13,321 bases of DNA, taken from Bacteroidales bacterium (GTDB lineage Bacteria > Bacteroidota > Bacteroidia > Bacteroidales > B39-G9). This document shows positions 1 to 6,890 of the stretch, one piece after another (the first letter of the stretch is position 1; each line of letters starts with the position of its first letter). A program made the translations under genes and the position numbers. The stretch lies in contig JAGLDO010000027.1 of the NCBI GenBank assembly GCA_023145555.1, forward strand, positions 1 to 13,321. Reading direction: 5' to 3'. Below the pieces are notes generated by a model. The model saw nothing but the letters and a program-made list of their open reading frames with translations. It did no database searches and was not told where the DNA came from.

Positions 1-42
1 TATTCAGACTATCAGCAACTTAGCCACGATATTTTTTATTGA
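1..42 (+). other. possible 3' tail of an upstream gene (very tentative)
   Basis: Frame 1 is open from the window edge and reads YSDYQQLSHDIFY before a TGA at 40-42. It could be the last 13 codons of a plus-strand gene that starts outside the window. A short palindrome follows a few bases later, as expected just after a gene end. Thirteen codons are too few to identify a family, and a chance open frame is quite possible. Confidence 0.15.
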
Positions 43-47
43 AACAA

Positions 48-58
48 ACCTGTCAGGT
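48..58. repeat. short palindrome ACCTG-T-CAGGT
   Basis: This is a perfect 5-bp inverted repeat around a single T, in otherwise A/T-rich non-coding DNA upstream of mpl. From memory, palindromes built on CCTGTCAGG/CCTGACAGG are scattered between genes in Bacteroidetes genomes. Nothing here shows whether it is a repeat unit, a weak terminator remnant or a protein site. Confidence 0.3.
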
Positions 59-159
59 GTTTTAGTAGTAGTCTCAAAATTTAGAATTAACAACTATATT
101 TTAACTTCAGATGGAATTAATCGAAAGAAATCAATAATATTTTTTTTCTACCAAACACT

Positions 160-191
160 TTTGTCTTTCATCTTTTGTCTTCTTACTTTTG
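160..191 (+). promoter_or_regulatory. predicted Bacteroidetes-type promoter of mpl
   Basis: TTTG at 160-163 matches the -33 element and TACTTTTG at 184-191 matches the -7 consensus TAnnTTTG exactly. They are 20 nt apart, which is within the usual 19-21 nt. Transcription would start about 5-7 nt downstream, leaving an mpl leader of only about 15 nt. That fits a phylum that relies little on Shine-Dalgarno pairing. The call rests on motif match only. Confidence 0.5.
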
Positions 192-212
192 TGCAAGTAA
201 AAAAACAAACAT

Positions 213-1571
213 ATGAAAGTACATTTTATATCAATTGGTGGAACAGCCATGCATAATTTAGCAATTGCATTGCATAAAAAAGGATACTCAATAACCGGTT
301 CTGATGATGAAATATTTGAACCGTCGAAAAGTCGTTTAAAAAAATATAATTTATTGCCAAATAAAATTGGTTGGGACACGTCAAAAATCACAACTGAGCT
401 TGATGCAATTATTTTAGGCATGCATGCACACGAAGATAATCCTGAATTGATAAAAGCTAAAGAATTAAATTTAAAAATATATTCTTATCCCGAATATCTC
501 TACGAACAAACAAAAAATAAAACACGCGTCGTAATTGGTGGAAGTCACGGAAAGACAACAATCACATCAATAATAATGTTTGTATTAAAATACAATAACA
601 TAAATTTTGACTATATGGTTGGCTCACAAATTGAAGGATTTGAAACTATGGTAAGCCTATCGAACGAAGCAAAAATTGCTGTTTTTGAAGGCGATGAATA
701 TCTTTCGTCACCAATAGACAGACGCCCAAAATTTCATCTTTACAAGCCTAACATTGCTCTTTTGAGTGGCATTGCCTGGGATCATATTAATGTTTTCCCA
801 ACATTTGAAAACTATGTTGAACAATTCGAAATTTTTATTAAAACAATTGAAAAAAAAGGAACACTAATTTATTTTAATGGTGACCCTGTTTTAAAAAAAT
901 TAATAAAAAACAACAATAAGAATATTAATAAAATTCCTTATTCAGCACATAAATATATTATTGAAGATAATATAACAAAATTAATAACAGAGAGTGCAAA
1001 AAAACCAATTCAACTATTTGGTGAACACAATATGCAAAATATTAATGGTGCCAAACTTATTTGCAATGGGTTAGGAATAAGCAATGAGAATTTTTATAAA
1101 GCAGTTTCAGAATTTTCAGGGGCATCAAAAAGATTGCAACTAATAACAAAAAAAAATTCAACAAATATTTATCTTGACTTTGCACATTCGCCCTCTAAAT
1201 TAAAAGCCACAACAGCAGCAGTAAAACAACAATATGCTGAACGAGAACTTATTGCCTGTATGGAATTGCATACTTATAGCAGTTTAAACGAAAACTTTTT
1301 ATCCCATTATAAAGATACTATGAGTAAAGCCGATTTGGCAATTATTTATTTCAATCCAAAAGCAATTGCACTAAAAAGGTTAAAACAATTAGATAAAAAA
1401 CAAGTTAAGGAGGCTTTTAATCATAAAAACTCAAAAATTTTTACAGATATTGATGAATTAGTAAGTTTTTTAATGAGTATTAATTTCGAAAATAAGAATT
1501 TATTATTGATGAGTTCCGGTAATTTTTCAGGAATAAACATTGATGAATTGGCAACAAATCTTACAAAATAG
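213..1571 (+). CDS. mpl: UDP-N-acetylmuramate:L-alanyl-gamma-D-glutamyl-meso-diaminopimelate ligase (Mpl), murein peptide recycling
   Basis: This is a cytoplasmic Mur ligase of 452 aa, the normal family length. It joins the recycled tripeptide L-Ala-gamma-D-Glu-meso-DAP to UDP-MurNAc using ATP, feeding murein breakdown products back into peptidoglycan synthesis. The N-terminal nucleotide-sugar fold has GGTAMHNLA at residues 9-17, the Mpl form of the MurC glycine loop. The central ATP domain has the P-loop GSHGKTT at 110-116, EGDEY with the Mg-binding Glu at 159-163, and AWDH at 188-191. The C-terminal ligase domain has GEHNMQN at 270-276, DFAHSP at 322-327 and MSSGNFSG at 433-440. The GTAM glycine loop and the ELHTYSS segment at 351-357 favour Mpl over MurC. 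The ATG at 213 sits directly before the glycine-loop strand, as in relatives, and behind a good promoter. No SD is visible. tonB starts 56 bp after the stop, with a hairpin in between. Confidence 0.9.
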   Translation: MKVHFISIGGTAMHNLAIALHKKGYSITGSDDEIFEPSKSRLKKYNLLPNKIGWDTSKITTELDAIILGMHAHEDNPELIKAKELNLKIYSYPEYLYEQTKNKTRVVIGGSHGKTTITSIIMFVLKYNNINFDYMVGSQIEGFETMVSLSNEAKIAVFEGDEYLSSPIDRRPKFHLYKPNIALLSGIAWDHINVFPTFENYVEQFEIFIKTIEKKGTLIYFNGDPVLKKLIKNNNKNINKIPYSAHKYIIEDNITKLITESAKKPIQLFGEHNMQNINGAKLICNGLGISNENFYKAVSEFSGASKRLQLITKKNSTNIYLDFAHSPSKLKATTAAVKQQYAERELIACMELHTYSSLNENFLSHYKDTMSKADLAIIYFNPKAIALKRLKQLDKKQVKEAFNHKNSKIFTDIDELVSFLMSINFENKNLLLMSSGNFSGINIDELATNLTK

Positions 1572-1572
1572 G

Positions 1573-1625
1573 CGTTTTAATTATAGAAGCATGCAAATAA
1601 TTAGTGTTTAATCTAAATTAAAACG
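1573..1625. promoter_or_regulatory. stem-loop filling the mpl-tonB intergenic gap
   Basis: CGTTTTAATT at 1573-1582 is perfectly complementary to AATTAAAACG at 1616-1625. If A1583 is bulged, the stem extends by TAGA (1584-1587) with TCTA (1612-1615), giving about 14 bp. The loop contains the small palindrome GCATGC at 1589-1594. The right arm ends 2 nt before the tonB ATG, so the folded RNA would bury the translation start region. There is no T-tract, so it is not a standard intrinsic terminator. It could attenuate tonB translation, protect an mpl 3' end, or be inert. The structure is seen; the function is inferred. Confidence 0.4.
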
Positions 1626-1627
1626 AT

Positions 1628-2266
1628 ATGGAACCGAAAAAAAGTAAAAAAGCAAACTTAGAAAGAAACAGATTTCTTTTTCTTGAAATCGGATTTAATG
1701 TAGCTCTTTTATTTGTTCTTCTTGCATTTAATTGGTCAACAACAGATAATAATGATAATACACTAGGAGAATTATTTACTTTTGATGAAGTAGAAGAAAT
1801 TATTCCAATTACAAGACAGGAACAAGCAAAACCAAAAACACCTCCCCGTCAAATTAAGGTGTCTGAAGTTATAAACATTGTTAAAAATACTGAGAAAATT
1901 ATTCATGAAGTAGAGGTTGACGATACAGAAGCCAACGAAAAAACAAAAATTCAGGAAGTAACTATGGAACCTGAACCTGAAATAAAAGAGAATATTATAT
2001 TACTTACTTCAGAAGAAGAGGCAATGTTCCCGGGGGGAATAAAAGAATTGAGAAAATATATTGCCTCAAATGTTGTTTATCCTAAAATTGCTAAAGAAAA
2101 CGGAATTAAAGGTAGAGTTTATGTTCAATTTGTAGTGAATAAAAAAGGTTTTGTCGAGCAAGTTAAAGTTGTGAGAGGTGTAGACCCTTCTCTCGACAAT
2201 GAAGCAATTAGAATAATAAAAAGTTTGCCAAGATGGGAACCCGGAAGACAACAACACAGGCTGTAA
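1628..2266 (+). CDS. tonB: energy transducer TonB, first tandem copy, C-terminus frameshifted
   Basis: This is a TonB-family inner-membrane protein that passes proton-motive force from an ExbB/ExbD motor to outer-membrane TonB-dependent transporters. It has a short basic N-terminus, one membrane segment at residues 16-36, the conserved SLIN-free block EEIIPITRQEQ at 56-66, a Pro/Lys/Glu periplasmic linker to about 125, and a TonB C-terminal domain from about 132 (FPGG 134-137, YPKIAKENGI 151-160, GVDPS 184-188). It aligns without gaps to the next gene at about 60% identity by hand count. The frame breaks after R211: AGG CTG TAA replaces the expected AGG CCT GTA. Restoring one C would give a 226-aa protein, exactly the length of the paralogue. 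As it stands, the final beta strand (VPINF region) is lost, so function is doubtful. A sequencing or assembly error cannot be excluded. Confidence 0.75.
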   Translation: MEPKKSKKANLERNRFLFLEIGFNVALLFVLLAFNWSTTDNNDNTLGELFTFDEVEEIIPITRQEQAKPKTPPRQIKVSEVINIVKNTEKIIHEVEVDDTEANEKTKIQEVTMEPEPEIKENIILLTSEEEAMFPGGIKELRKYIASNVVYPKIAKENGIKGRVYVQFVVNKKGFVEQVKVVRGVDPSLDNEAIRIIKSLPRWEPGRQQHRL

Positions 2267-2307
2267 ACGTAATGTTTACTGTTCCAATAAATTTTAGATT
2301 AAACTAG
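2263..2307 (+). pseudogene. displaced C-terminal tail of the first tonB copy
   Basis: Read in the +1 frame from GTA at 2263, this stretch encodes VNVMFTVPINFRLN followed by TAG at 2305-2307. It matches the last 14 residues of the neighbouring TonB (VKVSFTVPINFQLN). Its preservation shows that the indel near 2260/2261 is recent or is a sequencing artefact. The intact ancestral gene would span 1628-2307. Confidence 0.8.
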
Positions 2308-2470
2308 TGTAAAATATTCCATCAAATAACATAATTTTTGATATAAACTTTAAAAACTTGGAACTTATTATAATATTTTGAAACAAATTCAGTATTTTAA
2401 CGTAAAAAAATTATAAGAAATCATTGATTTACAGTCATATACAATAATTTTGATAAATTTTTATTATTTA

Positions 2471-2502
2471 TTTGAATCTATTAATAGAAATAATTACTTT
2501 TA
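2471..2502 (+). promoter_or_regulatory. candidate promoter of second tonB copy
   Basis: TTTG at 2471-2474 and TACTTTTA at 2495-2502 (one mismatch to TAnnTTTG) are 20 nt apart and would give a short leader before the ATG at 2524. A second candidate lies upstream: TTG 2424-2426 with an exact TAATTTTG at 2445-2452, spaced 18 nt. Either would let the second tonB be transcribed independently of mpl and the damaged first copy across a 216-bp gap. Support is by motif only. Confidence 0.35.
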
Positions 2503-2523
2503 AGGACTAAAATTTTAACAAAA

Positions 2524-3204
2524 ATGGAACTGAAAAAAAACCCAAAAGTAGATTTAGAAAGATTTAGAATTCTTTTTCTTGAAATCGGATTTGTAATAAC
2601 TCTTTCTGCAATATTTCTTGCATTTAATTGGTCAACATCTGAAAAAGCTGAAAACACATTAGGCGAATTAGCTAATGTGGATGCTGAAGAAGAAATTATT
2701 CCTGTTACAAGGCAAGAGCAACCAAAACCTGAAACACCACCACCAGCACCAAAAGTAACTGAGGTGTTAAACATTGTTGATGACGATGTTGAGATTGATG
2801 ATGAATTGGAGATTGAAGACACAGAAGCTGATCAGGAAACTGAAATTCAGACAGTTGACATTGAAGATGAAGATGAAGAAGAAGAAGCTGAAATTTTCTA
2901 TGTTGTTGAAAATATGCCGGAATTTCCAGGTGGAACAAATGAGATGAGAAAATATATTGCAAATAATATTGTTTACCCTGAAATTGCCAAAGAAAATGGA
3001 ATAACAGGGAAAGTATATGTTCAATTTGTTGTAAACGGGAAAGGTAAAATCGAACAGGTAAAAGTTGTTCGTGGAGTTGATCCATCTATTGATAAAGAGG
3101 CTGTTAGAGTTATTAAAAATTTACCCAAATGGAAACCGGGAAAACAAAGAGGTAAACCTGTAAAAGTATCATTTACTGTTCCAATTAACTTCCAATTAAA
3201 TTAA
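2524..3204 (+). CDS. tonB: energy transducer TonB, second tandem copy, intact
   Basis: This is an intact 226-aa TonB protein that couples an ExbB/ExbD motor to TonB-dependent outer-membrane receptors. It has a basic N-terminus with one membrane segment at about residues 16-36, then VTRQEQPKPETPPPAPK at 61-77. A very acidic linker runs from about 86 to 124 (runs of D/E, net strongly negative). The TonB C-terminal domain follows from about 132, with FPGG 134-137, YPEIAKENGI 151-160, GKVYVQFVV 162-170, GVDPS 184-188, PKWKPGKQRGKPV 201-213 and the closing strand FTVPINF 217-223. This copy is clearly a paralogue of the preceding gene. The linker differs: it is acidic here and more mixed in copy one, which might reflect different partners. 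No exbB or exbD lies in the window. The ATG at 2524 aligns with the start of copy one. A strong terminator follows 27 bp after the stop. Confidence 0.88.
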   Translation: MELKKNPKVDLERFRILFLEIGFVITLSAIFLAFNWSTSEKAENTLGELANVDAEEEIIPVTRQEQPKPETPPPAPKVTEVLNIVDDDVEIDDELEIEDTEADQETEIQTVDIEDEDEEEEAEIFYVVENMPEFPGGTNEMRKYIANNIVYPEIAKENGITGKVYVQFVVNGKGKIEQVKVVRGVDPSIDKEAVRVIKNLPKWKPGKQRGKPVKVSFTVPINFQLN

Positions 3205-3231
3205 TTAGGAATATTTAATAAAAAAATATTA

Positions 3232-3262
3232 CCCTGATTTTTTATTAAAATCAGGGTTTTTT
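3232..3262 (+). terminator. intrinsic terminator after tonB
   Basis: CCCTGATTTT (3232-3241) pairs perfectly with AAAATCAGGG (3247-3256) around a 5-nt loop and is followed at once by six T (3257-3262). It lies 27 bp after the second tonB stop. This is a textbook rho-independent terminator closing the mpl-tonB-tonB block. Confidence 0.9.
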
Positions 3263-3310
3263 AATGAAAATATATTCCTTCAACATAAAACCAAATTGTT
3301 CAAATTTACG

Positions 3311-3336
3311 TATGATTAAATATCATATTTTTTTTT
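3311..3336. promoter_or_regulatory. inverted repeat with T-run in the hflX leader
   Basis: TATGAT (3311-3316) and ATCATA (3322-3327) form a perfect 6-bp inverted repeat with a 5-nt spacer, followed by a run of T. It lies about 30-50 bp before the hflX ATG. It could be an operator, a weak A/T terminator or chance in A/T-rich DNA. I could not assign a clear -7 box for hflX. Confidence 0.2.
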
Positions 3337-3364
3337 AAGAAACCACAACTTTTCTTTTTAATTT

Positions 3365-4558
3365 ATGCCAAACCTAATTGAATTTCAAAAAAAACAAGAA
3401 CGAGCAATATTAATCGGAATAATTAATCAACAACAAAACGAAAGAGAAGTTAAAGAATTTCTTGATGAATTAGCTTTTTTAACAAAAACTGCCGGAGCAA
3501 AACCAATAAAATTCTTTACTCAAAAATTAGAGACACAAAACCCGCGATCCTTTGTGGGTGCAGGAAAATTAATTGAAATTGCCAACTATGTAAAAAACAA
3601 TGATATTGATGTTGTTGTTTTTGATGATGAACTTTCGCCTTCGCAACTGCGTAATATTGAAAGGAGTCTTGGTTGTAAAATACTCGACAGAACAAATCTT
3701 ATTTTAGATATTTTTGCCAAACATGCCAAAACAGCACATGCAAAAGCACAGGTTGAACTTGCACAATATCAATATTTATTACCACGATTAACGCGAATGT
3801 GGACTCACCTTGAAAGGCAAAAAGGAGGTATTGGATTAAGAGGTCCGGGTGAAACAGAATTAGAAACCGACCGACGAATTATTCGTGATAAAATTTCACG
3901 GCTTAAAAAGCAGCTTAAAAAAATTGATAAACAAAAAGAAACGCAAAGAAAAAACAGAGGTAAATTAGTAAGAGTTGCATTAGTTGGATATACAAATGTT
4001 GGTAAATCAACAATTATGAACTTACTGAGCAAATCGGAAGTATATACCGAAAACAAACTGTTTGCTACTCTTGATACAACTGTGAGAAAAGTTGTGATAG
4101 GAAATCTTCCTTTTTTGTTATCTGATACTGTTGGCTTTATCAGAAAATTACCAACTCATCTTGTAGTCTCATTTAAGTCAACTCTCGATGAAGTGCGTGA
4201 GGCTGATATATTGCTTCATGTGGTTGATATTTCGCATCCAAATTTTGAAGAACAAATAAATATTGTTAACCAAACACTTCATGATATTAACAAAAACGAT
4301 AAAACCAGTTATCTGATTTTTAATAAAATTGATGCTTTTACTTACATAAAAAAAGACGATGATGATTTAACTCCTAAGCAAAGAGAAAATTACAGCTTAG
4401 AAGAACTTAAAAAAAGTTGGATGGCTAAAAATAACTCACCTTGCTTATTTATTTCTGCAAAAAAGAAAATTAACATCGAAGAGTTTAGAAATTTACTTTA
4501 TGATAAAGTAAAAGACATACATGTTCAAAGATTTCCTTATAATGACTTTTTATATTAA
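3365..4558 (+). CDS. hflX: ribosome-associated GTPase HflX
   Basis: This is a 397-aa GTPase of the Obg-HflX superfamily. Known homologues bind the 50S subunit, split stalled or stress-arrested ribosomes and hydrolyse GTP. The N-terminal HflX domain (about 10-195) includes FVGAGKL at 63-69, the signature GGIGLRGPGETELETDRR at 154-171, and a coiled-coil-like Lys-rich helix at 172-198. The G domain follows with P-loop GYTNVGKST 208-216, G2 TLDTT 235-239, G3 DTVGF 254-258, G4 NKID 320-323 and G5 SAKK 364-367, all intact. The length is in the usual range of about 370-430 aa. The insert at about 326-345 (acidic, KKDDDD) sits between G4 and G5. It appears monocistronic: a terminator lies upstream and a convergent gene downstream. 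The ATG at 3365 has no SD, which is normal for the phylum. Confidence 0.95.
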   Translation: MPNLIEFQKKQERAILIGIINQQQNEREVKEFLDELAFLTKTAGAKPIKFFTQKLETQNPRSFVGAGKLIEIANYVKNNDIDVVVFDDELSPSQLRNIERSLGCKILDRTNLILDIFAKHAKTAHAKAQVELAQYQYLLPRLTRMWTHLERQKGGIGLRGPGETELETDRRIIRDKISRLKKQLKKIDKQKETQRKNRGKLVRVALVGYTNVGKSTIMNLLSKSEVYTENKLFATLDTTVRKVVIGNLPFLLSDTVGFIRKLPTHLVVSFKSTLDEVREADILLHVVDISHPNFEEQINIVNQTLHDINKNDKTSYLIFNKIDAFTYIKKDDDDLTPKQRENYSLEELKKSWMAKNNSPCLFISAKKKINIEEFRNLLYDKVKDIHVQRFPYNDFLY

Positions 4559-4587
4559 TCACGGCTGATATTGTTTCAAAACAGGAG

Positions 4588-4608
4588 ATGCCGAAACGAG
4601 TTCGGCAT
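4588..4608. repeat. palindromic element ATGCCGAA-ACGAG-TTCGGCAT
   Basis: This is a perfect 8-bp inverted repeat with a 5-nt loop, noticeably more GC-rich than its surroundings. It lies 29 bp after the hflX stop, in the convergent gap to the TPR gene. From memory, GAGATGCCGAAACNAGTTCGGCATGAC-like units are dispersed in Bacteroidetes intergenic DNA. There is no T-tract. It could act as a 3'-end stabilising hairpin. Confidence 0.55.
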
Positions 4609-4629
4609 GACTGCGTTGTTGCACCCTTT

Positions 4630-4658
4630 GCTCTTTCGGATTACAAATCCGAAAGAGC
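4630..4658. repeat. 13-bp perfect hairpin GCTCTTTCGGATT-ACA-AATCCGAAAGAGC
   Basis: The stem of 13 bp is perfect and the loop is 3 nt. It lies 21 bp after the previous palindrome and about 20 bp from the stop of the convergent TPR gene. It is symmetric and so could serve both genes as a bidirectional transcript-end structure, although no poly-T follows on either strand. The GGATTACAAATCC core is of a type I recall as dispersed in Bacteroidetes. An apparent small ORF across 4588-4782 is created by these repeats and is not a gene. Confidence 0.6.
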
Positions 4659-4677
4659 AGTGTATATGAAAAATGCC

Positions 4678-6657
4678 CTAATTACAATACCTTTTTATAA
4701 CATTATAAGCATTTTCAACACCCAACTCACCGGCTTTACTCATATCTGCACATCCTTTTTTTGTATCTTTCAAATAAATTAAAGTTAAGCCTCTGTTAAA
4801 ATAAGCTTCTTTAAAATCATTTTCAAATTCAATAGCTTTTGTATAATCGTCAACTGCTCCTACGAAATCTTTTGATTTACAGCGAATATTAGCACGATTA
4901 AAATATGCATAATAAAACGTTGGATCTAAATCAATAACTTTATTGTAGTCTGTTAATACATCTTTGTAATCATATATTTTCTTTTCAATTTTCTCTTTAG
5001 TGTTTAAAGTTGTAACGTTACCATCAATAGTAATTATTTTATTATAATCGTCAATTGTGTTAATATAATCAATCATTTTACTGCGAATATTTGCACGATT
5101 GAAATAGGCAAATAAAAAATTTCTGCTTATATTAATTGCTTTATCATACATTGTAATAGATAAATTAAAATTCTGTATATCACCATTTAAAATTCCTTGA
5201 TATAAATATGAAATTTCATTAATGGTTGAAATTCTTTTATCGGTCTTAATACTATCCAATTTTGAATGCACAGATGAAACATCTGCATCTTTATTCTGGT
5301 TTGAAATAATAAATGTTGTTAAATCTTCATTTTTATTTAATTCTTGTATTTGATAATTATAATAATTACTGTTTTCTTTTAGAGTATCATTATACATGAT
5401 AGAAAAAATTGGTTCTAAATCAATAACAACCTTTTTATTCTGAATTTTTCCGTCAACTACATCTTTGCCTCCAAATCTATTAAAATCGTCGTCGAATTCA
5501 ACTATTTTGCTATATTTTGAACTTGTGTCAATATAACTCTCAAATAAAGAATCTTTTTGGTTTTTTTTATAATCATTAATTTTTTTCATTGCAATATTAT
5601 GATCTTCAACAGCTCCCTGAAAATCATTAATCATATTTTTTGCAGATGCTCTATTGAGATATGCTGCGGCAAAATCTGGAAAAATCTTAATAGCTGCTGA
5701 ATAATCGCGTATAGCTCCTTTGTAATCTTTAAGCTCTAATTTAACTCCTGCTTTATTATAATACGAAAGAATATTTTGAGGCTTCAACTCTCCTACTTTA
5801 TCGTAATCATCAATAGCTTTGTTGTAATCGCCAATTTCTGTTTCAACTATTGCCCGATTATAAAATGTAATAGCATTATCAGGATCTAACTCAATAACTT
5901 TGTTATAGTCATCAAGAGCTTTATTGTAATTTTTCATTTTATAATAAACAATTGCCCTGCTAAAAAAGAATAAAGAATTATGAGCATCCAACTTAATAGC
6001 ATAATCATAATCACAAATAGCACCTTCGTAATCTTTCAACTCACTTTTTGTAAATGCTCGTCTGCTATATGCTTCCGATGAAAAATTATTTAAGCTAATA
6101 GCCTCAGTATAATCAACAATAGCTGCTTTATAATCTTTAAGATAATGTTTTACAATTCCTCTGTTAATATATGCTCCGGGAATAGTTGCTTTCAACTTTA
6201 TTGAATTATCAAAATCACTAATTGCATCTTTATACTTTTTTAAAACCATTTTGGTAATTCCGCGACTAATATAAACATTTGGGTTTGTGGGATCTAAATT
6301 TAAGGCTTTCTCGTAATCCTGAATAGATAAATCATAATTATGTAACCTGTCTTGAGTAACACCTCTAAAATGATAGGCATCGGGGAAATATGGATTTATT
6401 TTAATTGATTTATTAAAATCATAATCAGCACCCACAAAATCGCCCAGATTATATTTCGCTATTCCTCTGAAAAAATAAGGAGCAAATAAATCGGGTTTTA
6501 TCTTAATAACTGCATTAAAGCGTCTAATAGCTTCGGTATAATTCTCATGAAACAATTCATAACGTCCAACTCCAATATAATGAGCTATATCAAGCTGAGA
6601 AAAACATAATAACGGAATAAATAAAAAGAAAATTATTGTAAACTTTAATCTTTGCAT
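4678..6657 (-). CDS. exported tetratricopeptide-repeat protein, function unknown
   Basis: The protein has 659 aa. Residues 1-20 form a signal peptide (basic MQRLK, hydrophobic core, CFS-Q), giving a typical Bacteroidetes cleavage before Gln21. The cysteine is not in a proper lipobox, so periplasmic or secreted is likelier than lipoprotein. About ten TPRs run from residue 25 to 358 at 34-residue spacing, each with an NRAxxK...DYxxAIxDYxxAIxLxP pattern. A non-TPR block of about 125 residues (roughly 360-485) interrupts the array; it contains DDDFNRFGGKDVVDGKIQNK and a hydrophobic VVIDLEPIFSIMY stretch. Four to five further TPRs follow to about 640, ending in the cysteine-containing tail GCADMSKAGELG at 635-646, common in phylum TPR proteins. 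TPR arrays are binding scaffolds; I can name no ligand. It stands alone: hflX converges on it and the glycosyltransferase diverges. Confidence 0.8.
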   Translation of the reverse strand: MQRLKFTIIFFLFIPLLCFSQLDIAHYIGVGRYELFHENYTEAIRRFNAVIKIKPDLFAPYFFRGIAKYNLGDFVGADYDFNKSIKINPYFPDAYHFRGVTQDRLHNYDLSIQDYEKALNLDPTNPNVYISRGITKMVLKKYKDAISDFDNSIKLKATIPGAYINRGIVKHYLKDYKAAIVDYTEAISLNNFSSEAYSRRAFTKSELKDYEGAICDYDYAIKLDAHNSLFFFSRAIVYYKMKNYNKALDDYNKVIELDPDNAITFYNRAIVETEIGDYNKAIDDYDKVGELKPQNILSYYNKAGVKLELKDYKGAIRDYSAAIKIFPDFAAAYLNRASAKNMINDFQGAVEDHNIAMKKINDYKKNQKDSLFESYIDTSSKYSKIVEFDDDFNRFGGKDVVDGKIQNKKVVIDLEPIFSIMYNDTLKENSNYYNYQIQELNKNEDLTTFIISNQNKDADVSSVHSKLDSIKTDKRISTINEISYLYQGILNGDIQNFNLSITMYDKAINISRNFLFAYFNRANIRSKMIDYINTIDDYNKIITIDGNVTTLNTKEKIEKKIYDYKDVLTDYNKVIDLDPTFYYAYFNRANIRCKSKDFVGAVDDYTKAIEFENDFKEAYFNRGLTLIYLKDTKKGCADMSKAGELGVENAYNVIKRYCN

Positions 6658-6703
6658 ATTATTTTAAATAAAAGGATTATTACAAAACCTGTGCCATAAA
6701 ACA

Positions 6704-6778
6704 AATTAGTGCGTGCTATTATTCATCATTTCAATCCAAAATCAATAAATTACTTGGTCGTTCCTCCTAGCAATGACG
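6704..6778. repeat. degenerate dispersed-repeat remnant in TPR/glycosyltransferase divergent gap
   Basis: Read on the minus strand, 6778-6750 is TCGTCATTGCTAGGAGGAAC followed by GACCAAGTA. This closely resembles the CGTCATTGCGAGGAGGAACGAAGCAAT type of dispersed repeat that I recall from Bacteroidetes genomes, with several substitutions. At 6704-6716, AATTAGTGCGTGC resembles the AATTAGTG(N3)GC ends of the nested repeat at 9271-9429. It looks like a decayed copy of an intergenic repeat. The rest of the 233-bp gap is A/T-rich and I could not place promoters in it with confidence. Confidence 0.4.
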
Positions 6779-6890
6779 AAAAATATTAAGTTTCCATAAA
6801 GTTACTTAGAAATAATAGTAAAAAAAATATTGAATTAAATAACTCAATAAAAATCAAAAGTATTATATTGTATTTATAAAAAAAAACTTC

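Noticed and set aside
2..256. Frame 2 open for about 84 codons from the window edge across the mpl start
   Set aside because: It overlaps the mpl promoter and start, and the translation is low-complexity (poly-Phe, poly-Lys) with no recognisable family. It is most likely a chance open frame.
1573..1625. Reading the mpl-tonB hairpin as a rho-independent terminator
   Set aside because: There is no run of T after the stem and the stem is A/T-rich. The strand continues directly into the tonB start.
2251..2266. Programmed ribosomal frameshift in tonB copy one
   Set aside because: There is no slippery heptamer and no obvious downstream pseudoknot. A simple one-base deletion explains the alignment exactly.
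2321..2342. ATCAAA/TTTGAT hairpin after the first tonB copy as a terminator
   Set aside because: It has only 6 bp with an A/T-rich stem, a 10-nt loop and no T-tract, so it is not distinguishable from chance.
2705..3085. Long minus-strand ORF (126 aa) opposite the second tonB
   Set aside because: It is a mirror of the repetitive GAA/GAT codons of the acidic linker, giving Leu/Gln/His-rich nonsense. The tonB frame has clear domain support.
4588..4782. Plus-strand ORF of 64 aa beginning MPKRVRHDC
   Set aside because: It is built from the two palindromic repeats and then runs antisense into the TPR gene. The composition is not protein-like and there is no start signal.
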